Assembly (NCBI RefSeq): GCF_002846205.1
Contig: NZ_PHKV01000008.1
Location: 1 to 64,000 of the forward strand
DNA from: Xanthomonas prunicola
Lineage (GTDB): Bacteria; Pseudomonadota; Gammaproteobacteria; Xanthomonadales; Xanthomonadaceae
Direction of reading: 5' to 3'
Length of the DNA stretch: 64,000 nucleotides
In this document: positions 53,250 to 62,102 of the stretch, one piece after another
How positions within the stretch are numbered: position 1 is the stretch's first letter
How the letters are laid out: each line of letters starts with the position of its first letter
Program-made: the position numbers and the translations under genes
The notes under the pieces: model-generated
What the model saw: the letters and a program-made list of their open reading frames with translations, nothing else
Database searches by the model: none
Told to the model about the DNA's origin: nothing

Positions 53250-53575
53250 GCATCCTGGCAGCATGGTTTTTGCTCGCAGGCCGCAGTGCCGGTCGCGCAG
53301 TGCGGCCATTGCGCACGGTCCATGCGCACCTGACTCACTCGCTCGGTGTGTCGGCCGCTCAGCGGCGTCTGTGCGCACGTGTGGCCGGGCGCATGGGGTC
53401 ATCTGAGCTGACGCTTGCGAGCCAGACATGCCGATGCAGTCGTACACCTGGCGCGGCACCGCACGCACCGCATATCACCGGCGACATGTACGCGCGACGG
53501 ACTGCTGCACGCATCCGGCGCAGCCGACGGCGTGGGCGTGCATCTTGGCGCGGCAGGTAAATCGAGCAGAGCCAC
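53250..53575. other. Intergenic stretch without recognisable gene
   Basis: These 326 bases lie between the convergent tetR and VOC genes. Overlapping short open frames on both strands lack ribosome binding sites and protein-like composition. No clear intrinsic terminator was seen. Confidence 0.55.
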
Positions 53576-53938
53576 TCACGCGCCGTCAGCGTCCTGCGCC
53601 CATACCGCCAGCGCATAGCCATGCGGATCGGTGAAGTGGAACCGTCGCCCGCCGGGAAATGCGAACACCGGGCGCGTGATGGTGCCGCCGGCCGCGTCGA
53701 TGCGCGCCTGCGTGGCCGCCAGATCGTCGGAGGCCAGCACCACCAGCGCGCCACCCGGCTGCGGTGTGCCGTGGAAGAACCCGCCAGTGAGCCTGCCGTC
53801 GCGGAACTCGCAATAGTCGGGGCCGTACTGCTGAAAAGTCCAACCGAACGCCGCGCCGTAAAACGCCTTGGCGACCTCGATCGAGGTGACTGCAAATTCC
53901 AGGTAGTCGATACGGTGATGCTGCTGGCTGTGGGGCAT
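53576..53938 (-). CDS. VOC-superfamily (glyoxalase/bleomycin resistance-like) protein
   Basis: The 120-residue product has the betaalphabeta-betabetabeta pattern of vicinal oxygen chelate proteins: IDYLEFAVTSIEVAKAFYGA, AFGWTFQQYGPDYCEF and FHFTDPHGYALAVWAQ. Metal ligands may be in HRIDYLEF (His) and the late Glu/Ala position, but the canonical final Glu is not evident. The substrate is unknown. It lies downstream of an AraC-type regulator on the same strand (71 bases). Confidence 0.87.
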   Translation of the reverse strand: MPHSQQHHRIDYLEFAVTSIEVAKAFYGAAFGWTFQQYGPDYCEFRDGRLTGGFFHGTPQPGGALVVLASDDLAATQARIDAAGGTITRPVFAFPGGRRFHFTDPHGYALAVWAQDADGA

Positions 53939-54009
53939 GGCGATTCCGCGTGTCGGGTGGCTGCACAGCATCGGCTGTCAGGCAGTCACTGACTTGGCGA
54001 AAACGGCCA

Positions 54010-54735
54010 TCAACGTGCGTGTTGCTGCACCAACTCGCGCGGACTCAACCCGGCAAGCTGGCGCGCATCGCGGACCAGGTGCGGTGCATCGCCGTAGCCT
54101 GCTTCCAGCGCGGCAGCGGTGAGGGTGGGGGAATGACCAGCCAGGCGCAGGAAGCGCTGCAGGCGCAGGATGCGTTCCAGGGTCTTGGGGCCGTAGCCGA
54201 AGGCCACGTGACAACGCCGCCGCAGCTGGCGCGCGCTGATGCCCAGCGCTGTGCACAACGCCGGTACACGCAGCGTTGCATGGTCTGCCAGCTGCGCGAA
54301 GGTCCAGGCCATCTGCCGATCCACCGGCGTGGCGTGCTGCCGACACAGGCCGTGCAAGATGGGCAACGCATCGCCACTGTCGTGCAGCCGCTGTTGCCAG
54401 TGGCTTCCACGGGCGCCCCACAGCTCTTCCAGCGCCACGCGCTGGTCGGCAAGCTGATGCAGCGGGACGCCGAGCATGCCGGCCGCTGCACCGGCGCTCA
54501 GGCGCACGCCCGTCAGCACGTTGCCCGGGGCCACGCAGGCCATGTTCGCGGCATGGTCGGGGCCGGCGACGAACAGCGAGGAGCCATCCCAGATCAGATC
54601 GACGCAGCCATCCGGCAACACCCGCACCGGTGCGCTCGCCGCACCCTGCCGATACCGCCAACTGCAGCGCAGCTGTGTGTGCAGGTCGGGCGGCGGCGGC
54701 AGTTGTGCGTAACCGGATTCGAGGTCTGGGGACAT
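54010..54735 (-). CDS. AraC-family transcriptional regulator
   Basis: The 241-residue product has an N-terminal sensor domain (VRVLPDGCVDLIWDGSSLFV) of the type found with DUF6597-like AraC proteins. The two C-terminal helix-turn-helix motifs (RVPALCTALGISARQLRRRC; SPTLTAAALEAGYGDAPHLV) are clear. The order AraC then VOC protein is common in related bacteria. ATG 54735 is preferred; a TTG at 54753 is in frame. Confidence 0.88.
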   Translation of the reverse strand: MSPDLESGYAQLPPPPDLHTQLRCSWRYRQGAASAPVRVLPDGCVDLIWDGSSLFVAGPDHAANMACVAPGNVLTGVRLSAGAAAGMLGVPLHQLADQRVALEELWGARGSHWQQRLHDSGDALPILHGLCRQHATPVDRQMAWTFAQLADHATLRVPALCTALGISARQLRRRCHVAFGYGPKTLERILRLQRFLRLAGHSPTLTAAALEAGYGDAPHLVRDARQLAGLSPRELVQQHAR

Positions 54736-54974
54736 GGCAGCGGTCTGTGGCAAAACGCGTCAACGCAGCCGCATGGCCGCGTCTGCCGATGTGCCCACAC
54801 GGCGGCCCTGGCGCTCGGACAGGCCCGATGGCGTGGTGAGATCGTTCCAGGCAGTGGTAGGCATGGACTCATCATCCTGGTGGATTGCAGCCTGGCGCAA
54901 CCGGCAATAGCGTCAGCTGCCGGCGCGCGCAGCCGGATGCTTTTGCGGCCGGGTGCCAGCACGCGCAGTACCCG

Positions 54975-56237
54975 TCAGCGCCCCGGGCGACCGGTGTCCA
55001 GTGCTGCGCCGGTGGCCGTGTCCCGGCGTCCATGGAACCAGGCCACCATCGGCGAGGCCATCACCGTAGTCACCAGCGTCATGCCGAACAACAGGGTGAA
55101 CAGATCCGGCCCGATCACGCCGCTGTCCAGGCCGATCTTGATCACCACCAGTTCCATCAGGCCGCGTGCGTTCATCAGCGAGCCCACGGTCAGGCTGTCG
55201 CGCCAAGCGTGGCCGCTCAGGCGTGCACCCAGCGTGCAGCCAAGCAACTTGCCGCTCACCGCCACACCGATCACCAGTACGAATCCGCTCAGGCCGGCAC
55301 CGGTGAACACACCAGCGCTCGTGGCCTGACCGGCAACCGCAAACAGCACCGGCATCAGCAAAGTGACCGCTAACGGCTCGATGCGCCCAGCCAGATGCTC
55401 CAATAGGCGATCCTCGCGCGGCAGGCAGATGCCGAACAGGAATGCACCAAAGATCGCATGCAGCCCGATCCACTCCGCCAGCGCGGCACACGCCAGCAGG
55501 CCGATCAGTACCCACACCAATGCCGTCGGCGAATACCGGCCGTCGGGCGCGCATGGTCGCAGCAGGCGCGCATACGCAGGCTTGAGCAAACCGAACGCGC
55601 CGGCGATCAAGAGCAACGCACCGATGGCAGTGAACGCCACGCCGCCATGCGCGTTGTTACCGGTCAAGGTCAGCACGATCGCAAGGAAGATCCATACCGT
55701 CGCGTCGTCGATCACGGCAGCGCCCAGTGCCAGGCGGCCGGCCGGCGTACGCGTCATGTTGCGGTCCTTGAGGATGCGCGCCAGCACCGGAAAGGCGGTG
55801 ACTGACATCGCCGCGGCAATGAACAAGGCGAACGGCCAGAAGCCAACTCCTTGCGGTGCGAAGCGCGGGAACAACCATGACGCGGCTGCCAACCCAAGCA
55901 ACAGCGGCAATACGATGCCGGACAGACCTACCAGCAATGACGCGCGCACCTGCGCCTTGGTGCCTTCGGGCGCGCGCAATTCCACGCCGACCACGAACAT
56001 GAAAAGCACCGCGCCCATCGTGGCCAGGCCGGACAGCGGTGGCAGGCTTTTCGCGGCGAACAAGACGGCGTGCAGCTCCGGCAGCCATGCACCGAATGCG
56101 ATCGGACCAAGCAACAGCCCAGCCGCCATTTCGCCGATGACCTGCGGCTGACCAATGCGTTGCAGCACTGCGCCGCAGAGGCGCGCTGCGCCCAGGATCA
56201 CCGCCAGCTGCACCAGCAATAACGTCGTCGGATTCAT
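54975..56237 (-). CDS. CPA2-family cation:proton antiporter
   Basis: The 420-residue membrane protein has about 12-13 hydrophobic segments. It contains the paired aspartates AAVIDDATVWIFLA expected in the ion-binding helix, GEMAAGLLLGPIAFG and LMNARGLMELVVIKIGLDSG, all typical of the monovalent cation:proton antiporter-2 family (Kef/NapA-like). No TrkA-N regulatory domain follows, so it is closer to the short NapA/GerN group. The transported ion (Na+ or K+) cannot be determined. Confidence 0.9.
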   Translation of the reverse strand: MNPTTLLLVQLAVILGAARLCGAVLQRIGQPQVIGEMAAGLLLGPIAFGAWLPELHAVLFAAKSLPPLSGLATMGAVLFMFVVGVELRAPEGTKAQVRASLLVGLSGIVLPLLLGLAAASWLFPRFAPQGVGFWPFALFIAAAMSVTAFPVLARILKDRNMTRTPAGRLALGAAVIDDATVWIFLAIVLTLTGNNAHGGVAFTAIGALLLIAGAFGLLKPAYARLLRPCAPDGRYSPTALVWVLIGLLACAALAEWIGLHAIFGAFLFGICLPREDRLLEHLAGRIEPLAVTLLMPVLFAVAGQATSAGVFTGAGLSGFVLVIGVAVSGKLLGCTLGARLSGHAWRDSLTVGSLMNARGLMELVVIKIGLDSGVIGPDLFTLLFGMTLVTTVMASPMVAWFHGRRDTATGAALDTGRPGR

Positions 56238-56588
56238 TGCGTCAGCATTCCATTGGTTGAGTCGGCTCGGCCTCGCGCATCATGTAGGTGATCGGCTCGT
56301 TCTCCTGGTCCGACAGCACAGTGGCGCATCACACGCAGCAACGTAGTTTATGCGCGTCGCTGCACTGTAAGAATGTTGGTGCGCAACGCGTGCATGCGCT
56401 ACGACCTGAACTCACGCTCATCTGGCCCGATGCAGGCAATGGCAATTTGTCGCGTTCGCTCGCATTGCTGCATGGCACATACGCCGAGCGCAGTGTCCCG
56501 GCGCTTGGCTTCGGCGCCTTGCGCATGATGGATGACACCACGCGTGGTAGGGATTTCAGTCGATGGCAACCTCGCTGTATCGCACGAC
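56238..56588. other. Intergenic region with a possible gene remnant
   Basis: No complete gene is seen. On the minus strand a short frame ending at 56242-56244 reads SDQENEPITYMMREAEPTQ, which looks like the tail of a real protein. A stop lies about 28 codons upstream of its end, so only a remnant or a very short gene is possible. The rest of the interval (56330-56588) gives no protein-like frame. Confidence 0.4.
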
Positions 56589-57545
56589 TCAACGCTCCGA
56601 ATCGCCGCTCTCGTCATAGCCGCGCGGGGTGAACAGATCCGGTTGGATCAGCTCGATAAATGCACGCGCCTGTGGCGACAGATATTTGCCCTTGCGCACT
56701 ACCACACCATAACTACGGGTCGGGAAAAAATCCTTCAGCGAGCGCGTGGCGAGCTTGTCGCGGTCGGCCTCGGTGACGCAAATGGCGGTGACGATGGAAA
56801 TGCCCATGCCCATCGCCACGTACTGCTTGATCACCTCCCAGCCGCCCACTTCCAGCGCCACCGTGTACGGCACGCGCGCCTGTTGAAAGATCAGATCGAC
56901 CAGGCGGTAGGTCACCTGGCGGCGCGGCGGCAGGATCAATGGATACGGCGACAGATCCTGCAGCGAGACCTCTGCCTTGCTGGCCAGCGGATGGTCGGGT
57001 GGGGTGATCAGCAATTGCTCGAAACGGTAGACCGGCGCGTAGTTGAGGTCGGCGGGCACGTCCAGCATCGAGCCGATTGCCAGATCCACCGCATCTTCGC
57101 GCAGCAGGTCGGTGCCATCGGCGCTGATGGCGTTGTGCAGGGTCAGGCGCACGTCCGGATGGCGCGCGCGGAAGTTCGCCACGATGCGCGGCAGCAGGTA
57201 CAGGATGGTGGAGCTATTGGCGGCGATATTGAGCTCGCCGGCATCCAGTCCGCGCACTTTTTCGCGAAAGCTCGCTTCCAGCCCATCCAGGCTTTCCACC
57301 AACGGCTGCGCCATGTCGTACAGCAACTGGCCCTCGCGGCTGGGCGCCATGCGTCGCCCGGAGCGTTCGAACAACGGCACGCCCAGGTCACGCTCCAGTG
57401 CCTGCAGCTGCAATGTCACCGCCGGCTGGCTGACATATAGCGCCTCAGCCGCACGTGAGACAGACCCTAGACGCACTGTCTGGCAGAAGGCACGCAGCGG
57501 TTTGAGACGATCAGATTTATAGGAAAATCGAGGGGTTGGCGCCAT
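56589..57545 (-). CDS. LysR-family transcriptional regulator divergent from aceB
   Basis: The 318-residue product has the LysR winged helix at the N-terminus (FCQTVRLGSVSRAAEALYVS, then QPAVTLQLQALERDLGVPLF) and a substrate-binding domain resembling the CysB/Cbl group (IANSSTILYLLPRIVANFRA-like and GMGISIVTAICVTEADRDKL). Its divergence from aceB with a 118-base shared region containing LysR-type dyads strongly suggests it controls the glyoxylate genes. It ends near a region without genes. Confidence 0.9.
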   Translation of the reverse strand: MAPTPRFSYKSDRLKPLRAFCQTVRLGSVSRAAEALYVSQPAVTLQLQALERDLGVPLFERSGRRMAPSREGQLLYDMAQPLVESLDGLEASFREKVRGLDAGELNIAANSSTILYLLPRIVANFRARHPDVRLTLHNAISADGTDLLREDAVDLAIGSMLDVPADLNYAPVYRFEQLLITPPDHPLASKAEVSLQDLSPYPLILPPRRQVTYRLVDLIFQQARVPYTVALEVGGWEVIKQYVAMGMGISIVTAICVTEADRDKLATRSLKDFFPTRSYGVVVRKGKYLSPQARAFIELIQPDLFTPRGYDESGDSER

Positions 57546-57569
57546 AACAGTGCGCTTCGCAGCTCTAAT

Positions 57570-57613
57570 ATAAACCAGGCTTATTTACAGCATTGATAAA
57601 ACTGCTTTGTCAA
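57570..57613. promoter_or_regulatory. Two LysR-type dyads in the lysR-aceB intergenic region
   Basis: ATAA-ACCAGGC-TTAT (57570-57584) fits the T-N11-A pattern of LysR-type sites. TTGATAAA-ACTGC-TTTGTCAA (57593-57613) is a second dyad with one mismatch. Both lie between the divergent starts, so one regulator dimer of dimers could control both genes. Confidence 0.6.
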
Positions 57614-57663
57614 ATAGTTGTGTCGGGCGCACGGTGCAAGTCCGGATGTACAAGGACCTCCAC

Positions 57664-59280
57664 ATGGCTGCCACCGCGTTTGCTCCCCGTCCCACCGACC
57701 ACGCCACACCCGGAATTTCGTTGACGACCCAGGTTGCCGGCCAGGCAGAAGTGCTGCCGGCCGCGGCTTTGGCCTTGCTGGTCTCGCTGCACCGGGCGAT
57801 CGAGCCCGGCCGCCAGCAGCGTCTGGCTCAGCGGCGCGAGCGCCAAGCCGCCTTCGATGCCGGCCAGTTGCCGGACTTCCGCAGCGATACCCAGGCCATC
57901 CGTGCCGGCGATTGGCGCGTGGCCGCACTGCCGGCGGCGCTGCAGGACCGCCGTGTCGAAATCACCGGCCCCACCGACCCGAAGATGGTCATCAACGCGC
58001 TGAACTCCGGCGCCAAGGTGTTCATGGCCGACTTCGAAGACTCCACCGCGCCGACCTGGCGCAACCTGCTGGCCGGCCAGCGCACCTTGGCTGCCGCGGT
58101 GCGCGGCGATCTCAGCTTCGATGCGCCCAACGGCAAGCACTACGCCCTGCGCCCGGAAGCGGAACGTGCGGTGTTGATCGTGCGCCCGCGTGGATGGCAC
58201 CTGGATGAAAAGCATGTGCTGATCGACGGCCAGCCACTGGCCGGCGGTCTGTTCGACGCGGCGCTATTCGCCTTCCACAATGGCCGCGCGCTGCTGGCCA
58301 AGGACCGCGGCCCGTACCTGTACCTGCCCAAGTTGCAGAGCATGGAAGAAGCCGCGCTGTGGGAGACCGCACTGGCGCATATCGAAGCGATGCTGGGCCT
58401 GCCGCATGGGCAGATCAAGGTGACCGTGCTGATCGAAACGCTGCCGGCGGTGTTCGAAATGGACGAGATTCTGCACGCGCTGCGCGAGCGCATCGTCGGG
58501 CTCAATTGCGGGCGCTGGGACTACATCTTTTCGTATCTGAAGACCTTTCGCGCGCACCGCGACCGTGTGCTGCCCGAACGCGGCCAGGTCACCATGCCCC
58601 AGCCATTCCTGAAGGCGTATTCGGAGCTGTTGATCAAGACCTGCCATCGCCGCGGCGCGCATGCGATGGGTGGCATGGCCGCGCAGATCCCGATCAACCA
58701 CGACGAGGCTGCCAACGAACAGGCCATGGCCCGCGTGCGCGCCGACAAGCTGCGCGAAGTCAGCGCCGGCCACGATGGCACCTGGGTGGCGCACCCGGCG
58801 CTGATTCCGGTGGCGATGCAAGTGTTCGACGAACACATGCCCACCGCGCATCAGCAGCATGTGCTGCGCAACGACGTACAGGTGACGCGCGACATGCTGA
58901 TCGCGCCTTCACCGGGCAACGTCACCCGCGCCGGCTTCGAGGGCAATGTCGAAGTCTGCGTGCGTTATCTGGCCGCCTGGCTGGACGGCAATGGCTGCGT
59001 GCCGATCCACCACCTGATGGAAGACGCCGCCACCGCCGAAATCAGCCGCGCACAGTTGTGGCAGTGGCTGCATCACGGTCAGCATCTGGACGATGGCACC
59101 GCCATCGATCAGCACCTGTTGCAGGCCACGTTACGCGCGCTGCCGGCGCGATTGGGAACCGCCACTGCATTGCCCGGCGCTGCACGGATCGATGAGGCGA
59201 TCGCCTTGCTGGAAGAGTTGAGCCGCGCCGACGAACTGGCGGATTTTCTCACCGTGCCGGCCTACCGCCTGATCGATTGA
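57664..59280 (+). CDS. aceB: Malate synthase A
   Basis: AceB condenses glyoxylate and acetyl-CoA to malate in the glyoxylate bypass. The 538-residue product has the family motifs [40 protein letters not shown] and [18 protein letters not shown], and [20 protein letters not shown]. Size fits the A form (about 533). ATG 57664 has AAGGACC upstream; a longer frame starts at 57607. aceA follows after 169 bases. Confidence 0.96.
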   Translation: MAATAFAPRPTDHATPGISLTTQVAGQAEVLPAAALALLVSLHRAIEPGRQQRLAQRRERQAAFDAGQLPDFRSDTQAIRAGDWRVAALPAALQDRRVEITGPTDPKMVINALNSGAKVFMADFEDSTAPTWRNLLAGQRTLAAAVRGDLSFDAPNGKHYALRPEAERAVLIVRPRGWHLDEKHVLIDGQPLAGGLFDAALFAFHNGRALLAKDRGPYLYLPKLQSMEEAALWETALAHIEAMLGLPHGQIKVTVLIETLPAVFEMDEILHALRERIVGLNCGRWDYIFSYLKTFRAHRDRVLPERGQVTMPQPFLKAYSELLIKTCHRRGAHAMGGMAAQIPINHDEAANEQAMARVRADKLREVSAGHDGTWVAHPALIPVAMQVFDEHMPTAHQQHVLRNDVQVTRDMLIAPSPGNVTRAGFEGNVEVCVRYLAAWLDGNGCVPIHHLMEDAATAEISRAQLWQWLHHGQHLDDGTAIDQHLLQATLRALPARLGTATALPGAARIDEAIALLEELSRADELADFLTVPAYRLID

Positions 59281-59290
59281 TCACCGCGTT

Positions 59291-59318
59291 GCAGGGACAC
59301 CTCGCACGGTGTCCCTGC
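59291..59318 (+). repeat. Perfect 11-bp stem-loop between aceB and aceA
   Basis: GCAGGGACACC-TCGCAC-GGTGTCCCTGC lies 11 bases after the aceB stop. No T-run follows, so full termination is unlikely. In an operon this placement often stabilises the upstream message or reduces readthrough, altering the AceB to AceA ratio. Confidence 0.6.
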
Positions 59319-59449
59319 ACTGCTCACCTCAACGCAGCACACCTCCCGTTGCGCGCAGACGCAACGACGGCTTCGCCATGCCGCATGCCGTGTCATGCAC
59401 GGCCTTCCTTCCTCGTTCCATCCGTGGTTCCTCTTCAGGAGAACGCAAG

Positions 59450-60745
<1,296 letters not shown>

Positions 60746-60888
60746 TCGCTGGTCCAAGGCAACGTCGGCAGATGTACCTTTGGCTGCAGTGACGCAGCTG
60801 CTGCACGCCTGAGTGACACTGCTGTCTCTGCAGGTGCCGATCACCACGCCAGAGGCAGCAGTGCGACCTGCGGCACCCTGGCAGGGAG

Positions 60889-60917
60889 AGGGCTCGGGAA
60901 ACCAAGCCCTTTTTTTG
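60889..60917 (+). terminator. Intrinsic terminator after aceA
   Basis: AGGGCT-N10-AGCCC forms a short stem (60889-60909) followed by a run of eight T. It lies about 145 bases after the aceA stop. Confidence 0.8.
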
Positions 60918-61040
60918 CGTGAAAGACCCGTCAATTCATCTCTTTCCTCATGAGAAAGAGTGTGACCTGGTACTGAACAAAAGGGTCCTGTAGGATTTGT
61001 CTATGGGCTAAGGTTGCAGGCCGGCCTAGGGGAACACCGC

Positions 61041-62099
61041 ATGACTTGCCACAACACCGCAGGCGCAGTCGAGCCAACGGGGACCGTTGCCAAAACGCTC
61101 TCCGACGGGCTGCATGCGTCGATGACTGCCGAGGAGCTGGCGTTTTTCGCCCGTTTCGGCCGTTCGCGCGAGGTGGCCGCGGGCCAGTCGCTGTTCGAGC
61201 GCGGTGAAGTGGGCACGCAGATGTACATCGTTGTCAGCGGACAGATCGATCTGGATTTCGGGGAGGATCTGATGCTCAAGCATCTGAGTCCCGGCGAATT
61301 CTTCGGCGAGCTCGGCCTGCTGATCGGCGACCACGCACGCAGCGCCGGCGCCAGTGCCTCGACCGATAGCCGCCTGATCGAGCTGGCACACGACGATTTC
61401 CAGCGCTTGGTGGACCACGATCCCTCGATGGTGGCGCACTTCCTGCGCCGCTCCATCGTGCGGGTGGTCAACAACGAACAACTGTTGATCCGTCAGCTGC
61501 GTCGCCGCAACCACGACCTGGAAGCGGCGCTGGACAACCTTTATGTCACCTCCCACCAGCTCAACCACACCGAAGAACTGAGCCGTACCGACGAGCTCAC
61601 CGGTTTGCACAATCGACGTGGGCTGGCGTTGCACCTGCAGGAATGCCGGCGCGCCGGCCAGGTGCCGGGCGTTGGCCTGATCCTGATCGACTGCGACCGC
61701 TTCAAGCGCATCAACGACGAGTTCGGCCATCTGGCGGGCGACCGCGTGCTGCAGAACGTGGCGCATGCCTTGCGTTCGGTGATCGCCGAAGGCGACCTCG
61801 CCTGCCGTCTCGGCGGCGACGAATTTTGCGTGCTCGTCGCACAGGGCAACAGCGAGCTGGTGCACCACATCGGCGAATGCATCGTGCGGGCAGTGGAAGC
61901 GCGGCTGTGCAACGGCCAGGGCGAACAAGGCTGCTCGGTCAGCGTGGGCTCGTGCATGATCGATGCCGACGCGGCCTGGAACGACTGGTACACGCTGGCC
62001 GACAGCGCCTTGTACGAAGCCAAGCGGCAGGGCGGCAACGTGCTGTGCATGCAGGAGACGCTGGCTCTGGATCAGCCGCCTGCCTCCGGTCAGCGCTGA
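61041..62099 (+). CDS. Cyclic-nucleotide-binding-domain diguanylate cyclase
   Basis: The 352-residue protein has an N-terminal CRP-like cNMP domain (about residues 20-135, with LKHLSPGEFFGELGLLIGDH) and a C-terminal GGDEF domain. The GGDEF signature is intact (258-262 in RLGGDEFCVL), so it should make cyclic di-GMP. No inhibitory RxxD I-site is present five residues before it. The usual cNMP phosphate-binding Arg is replaced in GDHARSAGASA, so the ligand is uncertain. A coiled helix (about 140-180) links the domains. It precedes the class III cyclase-like gene by three bases, so the pair is probably one operon. Confidence 0.9.
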   Translation: MTCHNTAGAVEPTGTVAKTLSDGLHASMTAEELAFFARFGRSREVAAGQSLFERGEVGTQMYIVVSGQIDLDFGEDLMLKHLSPGEFFGELGLLIGDHARSAGASASTDSRLIELAHDDFQRLVDHDPSMVAHFLRRSIVRVVNNEQLLIRQLRRRNHDLEAALDNLYVTSHQLNHTEELSRTDELTGLHNRRGLALHLQECRRAGQVPGVGLILIDCDRFKRINDEFGHLAGDRVLQNVAHALRSVIAEGDLACRLGGDEFCVLVAQGNSELVHHIGECIVRAVEARLCNGQGEQGCSVSVGSCMIDADAAWNDWYTLADSALYEAKRQGGNVLCMQETLALDQPPASGQR

Positions 62100-62102
62100 G
62101 CG

